Positions 13,017 to 24,769 of a DNA stretch of 64,000 nucleotides are shown one piece after another. Source of the DNA: Odiellus spinosus (taxonomy: Eukaryota; Arthropoda; Arachnida; Opiliones; Phalangiidae); contig OY987225.1 of assembly GCA_963920705.1 (NCBI GenBank), forward strand, positions 32,899,458 through 32,963,457. Direction: 5' to 3'. The notes under the pieces are model-generated. The model did no database searches and had not been told where the DNA came from. It saw only the letters and a list, made by a program, of their open reading frames with translations. Each line of letters begins with the position of its first letter. The stretch's first letter is position 1. The position numbers and the translations under genes were made by a program.

Positions 13017-14255
13017 ATTGGTGCCTTTAAATTCAAACCTTGATTAATTCATGCAAATTAACGAGCACGAATATTTTTTTATAACAATCCGATTCGAATT
13101 TAACCACGAATAAATGCTACAATGTAACCTAGCTTCTATAAATCATTCAAGAATTAACCACTCAGACTGTTTAGTTAAACGTTAGGCTTAGCAAATTAAC
13201 GCGTTTAAATACACAAATAATGTTGTCGAATCATTGAATATTAATCATCAATTTTAAATACATTAATTAATTTAAATAAACCCTACAAAACGACACCATA
13301 ATGGCGCCAAACTTTCTCCACAGAGCGCAAACACTCCCCCACTTTGAGAAGATATTAAGGTCTTTACGAATTAAATTAACAAATGGATTTATTTACCAGG
13401 CAATTACTAAGATTGTATTCACCTTTCAGAAGAAATTAGGAAATTCTATCATAAAGAACTGACTTTAAACATATGCTAATCAGAAACGATCGGACGACCT
13501 TTCACGAAACCAAACTCAAATGAAGACTATTTAGAAAATGAAAACCGTTAATGTTCAAAATTTTCGCGCAACAGCCGTGAATGGTGCCCCGTAGGCTTAA
13601 AGGATGCGCGCGCACACACTTTGGCTGGGGCTGGTCGGCCAATCAGATTTCAGATACATGTTCAAAAAAACAAAACTTTTCCATTCTCAACAGCTGGTAG
13701 AAAAGGGAAACTACGTCTACCCACAGAAGTTGCGGTTCAACTGATACGTATTATACGAGAAGGGAACTAAATGGGTGTTTTGGCCTTTTAAAGTGGTAGT
13801 GGGTGATAGTCATTTCGAACAAACTTCGAATATCATCTTATCAAGACGATTTCTAACGTAAATAACGATTAGATTGTGTTTATAACGCTCACCATTTTTG
13901 TAATTTTAAACTATTAAACAATGAACGCTTTTATTTCTTTGTTAATTTCTCTTATAAAGATAAATAGGCTTATCCATTTAAGCTCCAGATAGGAATAAGA
14001 AATTTGCGCGTGACGCCAGTATTTTACCCGTAAAATCTAAAAACACTTACGACATATTGCCTTAGCTCTATGGGATTTTCACACAACCTTGTACTGTAGC
14101 AAACTTCATATATGTAACATAGATCAAGGGCACAAATGCAAGTTTGAGATATTTTTAGCGACTTTAGAGCAAAAACTGAGTTAATATAAGACGTAGTGTT
14201 TAACAAGTTGCGTCCACGTAAGCCTTGGCTTGTTTTAAATAAATTTTCGTAAGTC
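13017..14255. promoter_or_regulatory. Divergent upstream region of CycB3 and FMO
   Basis: This 1239-bp interval separates the start codons of cyclin B3 (leftward) and the FMO (rightward). Motif matches typical of cell-cycle promoters are present: GGCGCCAAA at 13303-13311 (an E2F-like site about 290 bp upstream of the CycB3 ATG), TTTTCGCGC at 13561, CCAATCA at 13639-13645 (NF-Y type) and TTTAAA (CHR-like) near 13205 and 13271. No TATA box was placed with confidence, and the transcription starts are unknown. Confidence 0.4.
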
Positions 14256-16968
14256 ATGAGTGAAACAAATAGGCTTAAAATAGGCTTGGTGGGCGCGGGA
14301 GCCGCGGGATTATGCGCCGCGCGGCATTTCAGTAAAAGCGCGGATTTTGAATGTGACGTAACTGTCTTAGAGCAACAAGGATTCGTAGGAGGAACCTGGA
14401 AACATACAAGTCAAGTCGGAACCGATGAAAATGGATATAGGATTCATTCTAGCATGTATGACAATCTTAGGTACGTCATTTTAATTCGTGTTTGTGAATA
14501 TTAAAATAAAATTATAACACTAATATACGCGATCTAGGACCAATCTTCCGAAACAGGTGATGGAATACCCCGATTTTCCATTTTCGGATGTCCAAGGAGA
14601 TAGTTACATTTCTCATAATGAAGTTCAGAAATATCTCGAAGATTACGCGACACATTTCGAATTAGAAAAACATATCAAGTTTTACAGAAAAGTAGTCAAA
14701 ATTCATCCTTTACCGTCTGAGAATCGTTTCGGAGAAATGTGGAAGGTAGATGTGACGAACTTAATAGATAAATGTCAAGAAAATTACGTTTTCGACGCGC
14801 TTATCTTAGCCTCTGGGTGAGTAAAAGTACGATATGAATCAGAATTCAATTTGGCGCCAAAATAATGCGGGAAAAAGAAGCGCCCCATCGAGTAATTTTG
14901 TACGCGCGCACCAGCTGGAACGGTAATAAGAATAGTTTCTTATTGGACGATTGTCCTGGAACCCCTTCACCAAGGAGGATCAGAGAAGGAGAGGAAATTT
15001 GGGGCTGCGTTGAGTTAGAGAGAGAAGAGCCAACCTCCCACTCGGGTGGAAAGGGGGGATAGGAAATTCTCGAGGTAAACTGTTGTCACGTGGTCGCTAG
15101 CTAGCGCGTCTCATAAAGGATTCGTTTTACCCACGCGACAACATTTTACCACGAAACGTCTCTACCCCCGTTCTCCCAGAGTGGGAGTTTAGGCCGACGC
15201 AGTAGGAACCGCGCCGTCCCCACATTTCCTCTCCTTCTCTGATCCTCCTTGCCTTCACTAATTCAAAGTTGAATTTAATACAAATATCAGACATTAATTG
15301 ACAGATTTCCTGTACCAGCAAATGATCCCCTCTCGAAAATGAAAAGTTACGAGACGTTTATAAAATGTATCGAACAATGTCTATGCTTATTTCCGTCCCT
15401 GGTGCGCGCGCTTTCTATATTAGACACTGCCAACAGGCTGTGCGTATTTATACGTAGTTCGAATATAGAGAATCGGCACATCATGTTATTTCGCTATTAA
15501 TATTAATACTGCCAAAGGTACATTGCTGCCGATTTCCTATAATACACGGAAAATGACTCGCGGTTAAGCCTACTTTTGTTTTCTCTTCTTTTTTTATAGT
15601 TCCTACACGTACCCACGAATTCCAAACATACCCGGAATGGATAAATTCGAGGGAAAAGTGATACACAGCCACGATTATCGAAATAACGAGAATTACAAAG
15701 ACACCAATGTTTTAGTTTTGGGCGCTGGTCCTTCGGGGGTCGATATAAGTTTGGAATTATCGGATGTGTGTCAAAAAGTCATTCTATGCCATTCAAACAT
15801 TCCCATCTTTGAGGAAAAAGATAAACCAGAAAAGTTGGAAGAAAGAACGCCTCTAATTAGTTTAAATGAAAATTCTGCCATTTTCTCCGATGGAACTGAA
15901 ATTAGAATCGACGTTTTGATGTTGTGCACGGGCTACGATCTTAAATTCAACGAACTACTTGACCCTGAAATTAAAATTGACATAAAAGATCGGAGGGTCA
16001 GCCCCCTCTATAAACACTACATAAGCATTAACCACTCCAATTTGGCCATATTTGGATTGACCTTCAGGTAAATGTTTCATATATAAATCATTAGTGAAGA
16101 ACAAGTAATTTTCTATCGATTAATTATCGTTTAAATTGGAATAATCCTCTAGTAAACAAAAATTTCAAATAAATATTAAGCTGGAAATAAATATTTAACT
16201 TATTCGAAAAATAGGCTTAGCAAGGATCCATGGAGAGTCTTTGACTAACGACTAAAAGCCATATGATGTCAGATCTAGATGTGGATCTAGTTCATATGGT
16301 TCTGTTAGCAGTGATTGTTCGCTTTCGCGCGGTCTTTTTCGTAAAAGTACTTAATCCAGAAAGACGTACCATTCGTTAATTACGGTCCAGAAATAAACTA
16401 CGTCATATATAGGAAAAAATGACGTATATTTTTGACATTTTCATTTTAAAGTTTCTTAAAAACGCGTCAATCCAAAAAATGGTGACAGGATCACTTTAAT
16501 TATAAATGAGATTAACTTCGTCTAGACAATAAGATATTAAAAGCATTAGTTTTGAGTTATATAGCTTTAATTCGATATATTACTTAAGCCTAAATCAGCT
16601 AAGCCTAATTTTATATTATTCTCCTTTACAGAGTAATACCATTTCCACTTTACCACTTACAAGCTTTGGCCCTAACTAAATTCTGGAGTGGTAAAGTCGC
16701 TTTGCCATCGAAGGAGGATATGTTAGCCGACGAAGAGAAGGAATTTGAAAAACGAATGAAATTGGGGATGCCAGTCCGATACGCCCATATTTTGAAAGGA
16801 GATTTTCAATTCGATTACTTCAATGCCTTAGCCGAAGTTTCTATGATACCCAAATTATCTTCAATTTATAAGAAATTGTACGATTATTCGCATTTTTTGC
16901 GTAAAACGAATCCAGTTGGATATAAATTTGTTAAAATAAAGATGGAAGATGTTTTAAAATTTGAATAA
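14256..16968 (+). CDS. Flavin-containing monooxygenase (FMO), 432 aa, 4 exons
   Basis: Exons 14256-14470, 14538-14816, 15600-16067 and 16632-16968 join in frame to 432 codons plus TAA. The enzyme uses FAD, NADPH and O2 to oxygenate N, S or Se in xenobiotics. Short FMOs lacking the C-terminal membrane anchor include insect senecionine N-oxygenases. Seen here: FAD-binding GAGAAG (13-18); E38-type acidic end of the first beta-alpha-beta unit (VLEQQGFVGGTW); the FMO signature FxGxxxHxxxY as F181-G183-H187-Y191; NADPH-binding GAGPSG (206-211); the CTGYD block (274-278); and a C-terminal FGLTF/PFPLYHLQALA region. There is no signal peptide and no obvious C-terminal transmembrane helix, so it is probably soluble. 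Intron 2 contains transposon M1-a; intron 3 contains R1 and F1-like fragments. AATAAA occurs at 16964 and 16970. The substrate cannot be read from sequence. Confidence 0.92.
14971..15251 (+). mobile_element. M1 copy a: TIR element with 7-bp TSD, in FMO intron 2
   Basis: This 281-bp element starts CAAGGAGGATCAGAGAAGG and ends with the complement of the same sequence. About 36 bp of terminal repeat are nearly identical. Beyond that the two halves remain recognisably inverted but diverged across most of the element, including a CTCCCACTC/GAGTGGGAG pair and GTTGTCACGTG/CGCGACAAC near the centre. The flanking duplication is CCTTCAC at 14964-14970 and 15252-15258. It has no coding capacity. Confidence 0.92.
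16140..16460. repeat. F1-like and R1 fragments in FMO intron 3
   Basis: 16160-16230 resembles the subterminal F1 sequence (AAATATTAAGCTGGAAATAA, then AGGCTTAGCAAGGATCCATG). 16316-16420 is a forward R1 fragment (TCGCGCGGTCTTTTTCGTAA, then CAGAAATAAACTACGTCAT). Between them is a short near-palindrome around CCATATGA...TCATATGG (16258-16299). Confidence 0.5.
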
Positions 16969-17985
16969 AAATAAATTATAATATTATTATAGCCAAATGT
17001 ATTTCCATTTTAGATTAAATTAATATTTCTAATCAAATTCCGATGATTTTTTTTCGAATCAAATTTATTTATGAAGTAAATTTAGGTCTATTTAATCGAA
17101 TTCTGTTTGAATTTTCCAGTTTGGACCCCTTTTTGACCAAATTAGAAGATTTTTTCCATATTGGGTAAGCCCTATGTATGGTAGGGTCGCCTAATTCTGA
17201 ACGCTTCTAATTCTGAACACTTTCATTTAAAATGTATCACTTAACTTTGGTTGGGTCTATTTAAAGATGGAAGAGCTCATTCTGTAGATGAAGAATGGGG
17301 CTATTCGCGGAACGCAGCTTCAACACTCTAGGAAAAGACCCGGAGAAGGTACGACCCTAATTAACCAACCGCGATAATTAGCCTAATTAATTAGACCGTT
17401 TTGTTTCCCTTTAGGGTCCGGGAAATAAGCTTTTACGAGCTTCGGAAAAATCCCGGGCTTAAGCGCTCGATTTCGTCGTCAAGTTTGAGCTTCCCGCTCC
17501 AAAATAAACTTCTCAAACACAGAATGTGACCACAAACTCTTCGTGAAAACATAATTTCAAAATATGTCTATGAATTTCTAATTCTTTAGGGCGCGCTAAA
17601 ATATACGAAAAACCCCCTATCCTACTATGAAGTTTAATTAAAGAATATTCAACTTTAACCTTTAATTTTAAGATTCCCAGAAAGTGATTTTGAATCAAGA
17701 CGATAAGGGATATGACTCAAATTACGTTCGATGGTTCCTCGTAAAAAATTAATCCAAGGTTATTTGGAAATAGGGGAGAAAGATCGAAAAATTAAATTCG
17801 GCGAAAGGGAAATTGGAAACCATTCGTTTTAATTTAATATCTTATCTGAGGCCCAGATACATTCGGCTCTTGCGAAATGTCAACTAGACGAAAGAAGCCA
17901 AATTACTCGAAACTCGTTCGTTTTAACCCCAAAAACGGTTCGGCGTATACGGAGTGAAAGAATACGCGCGAATAAAATTTGAAAT
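16969..17985. other. Intergenic region, FMO to carboxylesterase
   Basis: 1017 bp without a recognised exon. It contains the FMO 3' flank and the esterase upstream region. No TATA box was found at a convincing distance, and the sequence near 17330-17480 is less AT-rich than its surroundings. Confidence 0.45.
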
Positions 17986-20919
17986 ATGAAGGTTTTGATT
18001 TTATTTTTGGCCCTGGGTTCGTGGGCGGGTCAGACCTGGTCAGCTTCGGTAGCCAGCGAATTCGATGACAGCCTATTCGTGGAATTAAAGGATTTCGACC
18101 CAGTTATGGAATTCTCCGAGTTGGAAGATTCTTTGGGTGATATCGTCAGCACAACATCCGGCGTTTTTGCAGCCACTAAAACCACCAGTAAAACCAATAA
18201 AACCGTTAAAGTATTTTACGGTATTCCTTACGCCAAACCACCCATTGGAGAACTCAGGTTCAGGGTAATTTACTATATTCAATTGCAACCTTAAAAGGGA
18301 TCTAAATTCTCATAGAACAAAATATTTATAATATGTAGTAGTAGTATGTTGTCAACAGAAGCCGATGAAACCCTCCTTTGAAGTCTATTACTCCCGGGTC
18401 TTGTCTACCCCTCTCTGTATGGGTTAGTTTCAAAAAGCGCGATTCGTACGCCTCCTAACGGTAGATATTTTCGGAGCGGGAGTTCGTCGAGCGAATATCT
18501 CTAGCAGCCTCGGAGTTCGTCTAAAAAACGTCGTCGTTTGTGGAGAGAGAGAATTTCCAATTTTCCGTAGACAGGGGGTATGAAGTAGGACCCCTCCGAT
18601 CTGCTAAAATTGGGAATTTTAAACATACAGAGAGGAGCGCTATATGGAACATTAGAGTAGTAGACTTCAAATAAGGGTTTCATCGGCTTCTGTTGTCAAT
18701 GATATTGAAATGACCCTGTTTTGTAGCCACCTCAACCGGCTGAGAGCAAACCTGGTTTTAAAGTAGCTGACAAAAAGGGCAGCGCTTGCTTCCAACATGG
18801 TCCCGAAAAAGCGACGAAACTTCTTCGTAAATTGGGTTACAGCGTTCCTCCTCCTTACAGCGAAGACTGTCTAACCCTAAACATCTGGGTACCCGATGGA
18901 GTTCAGAGCGGACAAGATCTTCCGGTCATGGTGTTCATTCACGGTGGAGGTCAGATCTTCAACACAAAACTTTCGAAATCCGAATGCATCTTATATATCC
19001 TCTATTTAACCGGATATTAGGCTTAGTTTAGTACTATTTAAGCCTAATTTCCGGTTAATTAAACAATTTCAGGATTCTATTTGGGTTCTTCTACGGATTA
19101 CTACAGCGACGGAGCGACTTTAGTCTCGGAAGAAAATGTCATCGTGGTATCTATGAATTACCGGTTAGGAGTTTTAGGATTCCTAAGCCTCGGTTTGAGA
19201 GAAGAAGCTCCCGGAAACGCGGGACTGATGGATCAACAAATGGCCTTGAAATGGGTCAAGAATAACATCGGAAAATTCGGCGGAGACCCGAAGAAAGTCA
19301 CCTTATTCGGGGTCAGTTCCGGTTCCATTTGCGTCGGTTTTCATATCTTATCCGATGGAAGCGAGGGACTCTTTCAGCGCGCCATCATGATGAGCGGGGT
19401 TCCTCATAGTCCTAACTCTCTCCAAGATCCGGAAATCGTTAAGAAGAAGTCGATAGAAGCGGCCAGAAACTTAAACTATAAAGGTTCGGATGACCTCTAC
19501 GACGTCTTACGATTCTTGAGGTCAAAATCGGCCGAAGAAGTGAATCAAGCGGGTGACGTCTGCGGCGAAGAACGATTCGCGATTGGTCCGACCTACGACG
19601 GCGTCTTTCTTAAGCCAGAATTAAGCGAATCCCCGAGTAAAATGACCCTTATGATAGGGACCACGTCCGACGAAGGAACTTTTCAATACATCTCAAACTA
19701 TCCCTATCTTTACAGCAGGTACGTCTAATGATTCGGACCACTTAAAAGCCTAACCCTAATTCGAGAAATTGACCTCTGAACCGTCCGTTTCGCTTTTATT
19801 TCGCAGGTACGAAAACAGCGAGTTGGATTGGAACGACTTCGAATACATCTTCAAGAAATTAGACCCCGAATTTGATGACCATACTCTAAGCCTAATTAAA
19901 TCCAGCTACGTTGATCATAGCAAACCCATCGATGATCCTCTCATGATCAGAGACGCGGCCATCAAAGCGATCGGCGATTACCTAGTCAACTGCGATACCC
20001 AGGATTTTGCGGATGCCTTCTCCGAAGCGCAAGTCACGGTATTCAAATTTAAATGGAATAGAACCACTCAGTTTTCTCGCTACGGGATTATCTCCAAAAT
20101 AACGGAGATCATTGATGAGTTTCAATGTTTTTAAACAGTTCAAATTTTACATATTGTATATTTGCAGGTTTACAGGTACATTTTTGACGGTAGGGCCAAC
20201 GTAACGGAAACCCACGTTCCGAAATGGGCAGGGGCTTTACACGGATGCGATGGACTGTTATTATTCGGAGATTTTCTAGATTCCAACGATTTGCCCTCGA
20301 CGTATTTAGATTTTGTACGCGATATGATGAAGAAATTCGCCAATTTCGCTCGTACGGGGTAAGACATATTCTCAACTTCCGTGGTGACAGGAAGTTGGCG
20401 AATCAAAACGTAGGGACACAAGGGGTTGAAATGCGTATTTGCAGATGTAAATATCCTTGCCTATTTGAAGAGACCTCCTTTTTTCGATTTTTTGGCCACT
20501 TTTAAATTTTTGCGTTTTTGGCGGGAAACCGCGGATGAATGCACGATATTCGACGGGTATTTATTAGTGACGTATTGTTAGACGTAGTGCTAAGAATAGC
20601 AAGCCACGCCTTTCACATTGGGCCAGAGTTTTATACCCCTTTTAAGATCGCGTTATTCTACTAATCTAAATGTTTTCCGTTATCTAGAAGTCCTAATTTG
20701 AGCCGGGAAGAAAGCAGAATTAAAGCGGACCCTAAGCCTTGGCCTTTATATTTCAAACAACATCGATATTCTATGATAATCCGCGAAACGGGGGACGAAG
20801 AAGTTCAACATCCTGGAGTGAACAAGTGCGCCTTATGGAAAGGATTAATCAAGGGCGAATATAATTTAGAGAATGGAGATGGTAAAGCCGAATCCGATAC
20901 GTGTACGAATACAGATTAA
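17986..20919 (+). CDS. Secreted type B carboxylesterase, 600 aa, 6 exons
   Basis: Exons 17986-18264, 18727-18949, 19073-19718, 19807-20038, 20168-20358 and 20688-20919 join in frame to 600 codons plus TAA. It is an alpha/beta-hydrolase of the carboxylesterase/cholinesterase family, hydrolysing carboxylic esters. Seen here: a hydrophobic signal peptide (about 1-20, ending TWSA); YGIPYAKPPIGELRF; SEDCLTLNIW with the conserved cysteine; oxyanion hole H165-GGG-F169; nucleophile elbow G247-V-S249-S-G251; acid E368 in TSDEGTF; and His485 in ALHGCDGLLLFG. The full triad S249-E368-H485 is therefore present, so it should be catalytically active rather than a neuroligin/glutactin-like protein. A polar C-terminus without a membrane anchor suggests secretion. 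An N-terminal acidic extension (about 24-55) precedes the domain. The exon 4 donor could be 6 bp earlier (20032). Intron 1 contains transposon M2-A. Substrate class (detoxification, hormone or odorant esterase) is not decidable here. Confidence 0.92.
18356..18692 (+). mobile_element. M2 copy A: TIR element with 7-bp TSD, in esterase intron 1
   Basis: This 337-bp element starts CAGAAGCCGATGAAACCCTC and ends with the inverted copy. The outer 35 or so bases of the arms match well, and the inner arms are only partly similar. The flanking duplication is TTGTCAA at 18349-18355 and 18693-18699. Without it the 462-bp intron would be about 118 bp, like its neighbours. Short open frames inside it are by-products of the repeat. 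Confidence 0.94.
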
Positions 20920-20984
20920 TCCATCTCTTTATCAAAACTCAAGCCCACGTCGTTTAATCGATCAATTCAGATTCGTAATCCTCC

Positions 20985-21335
20985 AGAGTAACGATTTTTC
21001 GATCAATTTGAAATCATCAAAAGTATCAATTAATCGATATTTTCGAAATTGCTTAAAATTTCCATTAATCAATAGGTTCGAAATCGCTAAAAGTATCGAT
21101 TAATCGATAACTCAGAAATAGCTAAAAGTATCGATTAATCGATAACTCAGAAATCGCTAAAAGTATCGATTAATCGATAACTCAGAAATAGCGAAAAGTA
21201 TCGATTAATCGATAACTCAGAAATAGCGAAAAGTATCGATTAATCGATAAGTCAGAAATAGCCAAAACTATCGATTAATCGATAACTCAGAAATAGCCAA
21301 AAGTATCGCTAAATCATTATAACCATAATTTATTG
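20985..21335 (+). repeat. 35-bp minisatellite with ATCGATTAATCGAT cores
   Basis: About 7-8 direct copies of a 35-bp unit, more diverged at the left edge. Each unit holds the 14-bp palindrome ATCGATTAATCGAT followed by AACTCAGAAATAGC. The array starts 66 bp after the esterase stop codon and may lie in its 3' UTR: the first AATAAA cluster is near 21655. Confidence 0.88.
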
Positions 21336-21794
21336 GTTACTCGATCAATTTCTTCATCTAATCCATTGTGCGTAGATTAATCGACGAATTCCAACATCGA
21401 TCAGAATCGTCATCGAATATTGATTAATCAATTCCCTATACATATATACCGATTATTTAAAAAAAGATTTTAACTTATGTATAAAAATGTAATCGTGCTC
21501 ATACTTCTTTCTTCTCAAATATAATATTTTAAAAATAATTAACTAAATTTGAATGACGTCATGTAGATTATAAAGACAGATGGCAGCCTATTAAATGTAT
21601 ACTGCTTAGAACGTGGATTTGGTTTTAGTCTGATTTAGTATCTCATATTCGATCAATAAATAAATTTAAAGTCATGCTATCACCATTTTTTTTTCGAATG
21701 AGTATTTCGAATGAAAATTTTACAACTCTTGGGTTGATGAGTTTCTTTAGAGACTTCAAAATTTAATTACCAAAATGATATATTAATTTTTTTC
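21336..21794. other. Downstream flank of the esterase gene
   Basis: AT-rich with no exon. Overlapping AATAAA-type signals near 21655 (CAATAAATAAATT) could end the esterase transcript. Confidence 0.4.
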
Positions 21795-22230
21795 CGATAT
21801 ATGACGTAGTTTTGATGTAAAACGTAATTAACGATAATTTTCATAGTCAAAAGTAGCAGACTTTCTGAATTAAGTACTTTCACGAAAAAGATGGCGCGAA
21901 AGCGACATTATCACGCGCGAGAATCAACTGTAGGCTCTATAATATCCGATATATGACGTAGTTTTGATGTAAAACGTAATTAACGATAATTTTCATAGTC
22001 AAAGACCGTAGTAGAATTTTTGGATTAAGTACTTTCACGAAAAAGATGGCGCGAAAGCGACATTATCACGCGCGAGAATCAACTGTAGGCTCTATAATAT
22101 CCAGGCGACCATAAGTTCGATGACGTAGTATTACGGGGAATTTTTATTTTAAAAATTCCAAGCTTTACTGTACCGAAAATCTTTTGTATATTAACTTCTA
22201 ACTATATATTCTGAATCATTTTTAAACGAT
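21795..22230 (-). repeat. R1 copy with internal tandem duplication
   Basis: The R1 end (ATATGACGTAGTTTTGATGT to GGCTCTATAATATCC) occurs twice in tandem, offset by about 168 bp (near 21799 and 21956). It is followed once by the rest of the element (GATGACGTAGTATTACGGGG). The two units are very similar apart from the stretch after AATTTTCATAGTCAAA, so the duplication looks recent compared with the age of the family. Confidence 0.75.
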
Positions 22231-22894
22231 CTTTCCGAAAATTCTACTTAAATTCTATTTAGACCCTCGTAAGCGACCTCTAGCGGTGCAACAAAAGCGC
22301 CAGCAAATAAATAAAGCGAACTTGACTTACATTGGAACGACTTCCAAGGTTTGTTAATTGCCGGACCAAAAAGGGAATCAACATCGAATCGAACTACAAG
22401 CGTAACCTATTGGAAAAAGAAAGAGAAAAAGGTTCCAATTTAATAACAAATCCAATTATAGGTAATCTAATTAGGCCTAAAACGACGTTCGTGTACGCGT
22501 ATATTCGAAGGTTCGTTAACCCCCACCCCTTTTTTCGAAACCCGATTAGGCCTAAACTGAGCTAAGCCTAACGGGAATAGGAAAGAAGGTCGAATCGCGG
22601 TCCAAGCACCAATTAGTGATCAATAAATACTCTCCAATAACGAATAAACAAGATTAATTTAAAAGTCATTACCAGATAGTTCGAAAACTATACCGGGCAT
22701 TACCCAGGGGATCTACACGTTCGAAATAACCTTTATACATTATAGACCCATAGATACCCGATCTTATATTTAGTTTATTATAGAGTAGTAAATTAAAGGG
22801 CGAATGAATTCATAAAAAAGTGATTTTAAATCTATAATAACTGAGTTAAAATTATTTAGGATGGTTAAAAATAATTTAAAATTATTTCTGGACA
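22231..22894. other. Gene-free sequence
   Basis: No coding exon was recognised. The 77-codon open frame at 22332-22565 is basic and low-complexity, without a known motif. Two AGGCCTAAA/GGCCTAAAC motifs and a GCTAAGCCTAA lie at 22463-22570. Confidence 0.4.
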
Positions 22895-23645
22895 AAATAT
22901 ATATTTGACCCCAAAATTAAACAATTTGACCTTAATGAAAGCGTTTAAAATATTATTTCAGTTCTGAACAAACTATTTCAATAATTGACCCCAATATTTT
23001 ACGATTTGACCTTTACAAAATGATTGTAACGAAGTTTTTATTTCTAGACTAAATATTTCATCATTTGACCTCAAAATGTAACGATCCAAATGAATATCTG
23101 GACAATTTGTTATTAATTGACCCCGAAATTAAACAATTTGACCTTAATAAAAGGGTTTAAAATATTATTTCAGTTCTGAACAAACTATTTAAATAATTGA
23201 CCCCAATATTTTACGATTTGACCTTTACAAAATGATTATTTTTATTTCTAGACCAAATATTTCATCATTTGACCTCAAAATCTAACGATTTGACCTTTCT
23301 AAAACGATCCAAATTGAATATCTGGACAATTTGTTATTAATTGACCCCAAAATTAAACAATTTGACCTTTATAAAAGGGCCTAAAAGAATATATTTCGGT
23401 CGTGAATTAACTTCAATATTTTACGATTTAACCAAGTTTTTATTTCTAGACAAAATATTTCATCATTTGACCTCAAAATGTAACGATTTGACCTTTCTAA
23501 AAGTATAATTTAAATACTGAATAAATTATTTTAATATTGACCCTAAAATGTAACGATTTAACCATAATAAAACTGTTCAAAAAAATAAAAAATTATGGAG
23601 AACAATTAACCTCAAAATTTCCACTATTTAAACTTTACCAAAAGG
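22895..23645 (+). repeat. Degenerate array with ATTTGACC core and ~240-bp higher-order period
   Basis: The short motif (C/T)GATTTGACCTT or AATTGACCCCAA recurs every 30-60 bp. At a larger scale the block containing TTATTTCTAGAC, CATCATTTGACCTC and TCTGGACAATTTGTTATTAA repeats about three times at roughly 240-bp spacing. The repeats are diverged; the array is old. Confidence 0.75.
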
Positions 23646-24470
23646 GTAAAACTCTTTCAAAATCTATTTATACGTAAAAATGTTTCTGTTCACCAAAAGG
23701 ATGTTAAAACTAAATAGGGTTTAGAGGGATATATAGAGGTTAAACCGAGTAAACAAAGCCTTCCACCGAACTGCGTCAATTACCATAAACATCCAGTCCC
23801 CATTACTCCCTCTCGTGAAATGCAAAAAGGGAACTAACCAATGAGGATCGCTTAGAAGGGTCCCAGGACTAAAAAAAGAGGCACTTAGCGGTAATTAAGC
23901 GGCTTCAATCTTGATGGAGCATCTTATAAGAGATAGAATGGGATTTCGCGTACTAAGAACCAATAAAAGCGAAGTGGGGGAAATTAAGTAAAACAGTATT
24001 CGATTATGACTCACGCAATTTCGGGGTTCATTGAATGGGAGTACGCGAATGATATAAGGGAATAAAAAGGTTGGATAACCGATGCAGGCGACAAGATTGT
24101 ATTTCAGGGGGGAGGGGAGGAAATAAGCGGGGCTAAGGGTTGTAGATCACGCGCCAATCAGGATCTCTTAGATTGATTTATAACCACAAATGGTTTACAG
24201 TCTAATGGTTAAAGCTTAAATACATATAATATTACATACAATCAAGATTTTATTTAATTAATTAATCAATGATTCAGAGAGAGAATTGCCCCAAATATTC
24301 AGTAAGTGTTCCTACAATTGTACAAAAAAATTTAAAACCTGTTTTTGGCATCCGAAAAGAATAGTACCTCATGTCTTAAAAGGTGTTTTTAAAATTAGCT
24401 AAAATTACAAATTTTAATATGAAAACAATGAATTTACAGTTAAGCCTTGGCGAAAATACGAAGCTATGAT
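23646..24470. other. Gene-free sequence, moderately GC-rich centre
   Basis: No exon is seen. 23760-24160 is richer in GC than its flanks and has purine-rich runs (GGGGGGAGGGGAGG near 24107). It could be regulatory, but nothing specific supports that. Confidence 0.35.
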
Positions 24471-24477
24471 ACTAAGC

Positions 24478-24769
24478 CAAGAAGGATCAGACAAGGAGAG
24501 GAAAAGTGGGGACGGCGCGGTTCCTGCTGCGTCGGCCTAAACTCCCACACTGGGAGAAAGGGGGTAGAGACGTTTCGTGGTAAATTGTTGTCACGTGGGT
24601 AAAACGGATCCTTTATCAGCTTCGTAGTAGTCGACGACGCTAGTGACTACGTGACAACAGTTTACCTCGAGAATTTCCAATCCCCCCTTTCCACCCGAGT
24701 GGGAGGTTGGCTCTTCTCTCTCTAACTCAACGCAGCCCCACTTTTCCTCTCCTTATCTGATCCTTCTTG
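24478..24769 (-). mobile_element. M1 copy b: TIR element with 7-bp TSD
   Basis: This 292-bp element starts CAAGAAGGATCAG and ends CTGATCCTTCTTG. Its interior is the reverse complement of M1-a at 14971-15251. The flanking duplication is ACTAAGC at 24471-24477 and 24770-24776. Long diverged arms are as in copy a. It is non-coding. Confidence 0.92.

Noticed and set aside
14865-15321. Open frames in FMO intron 2
   Set aside because: They lie in transposon M1-a and read its terminal repeat (RRIREGEE) on both strands.
18501-18683. Open frame starting MKPLFEVYYSN, and the similar frames at 31003-31339 and 36918-37100
   Set aside because: They read the M2 terminal inverted repeats; they differ between copies and have no conserved protein.
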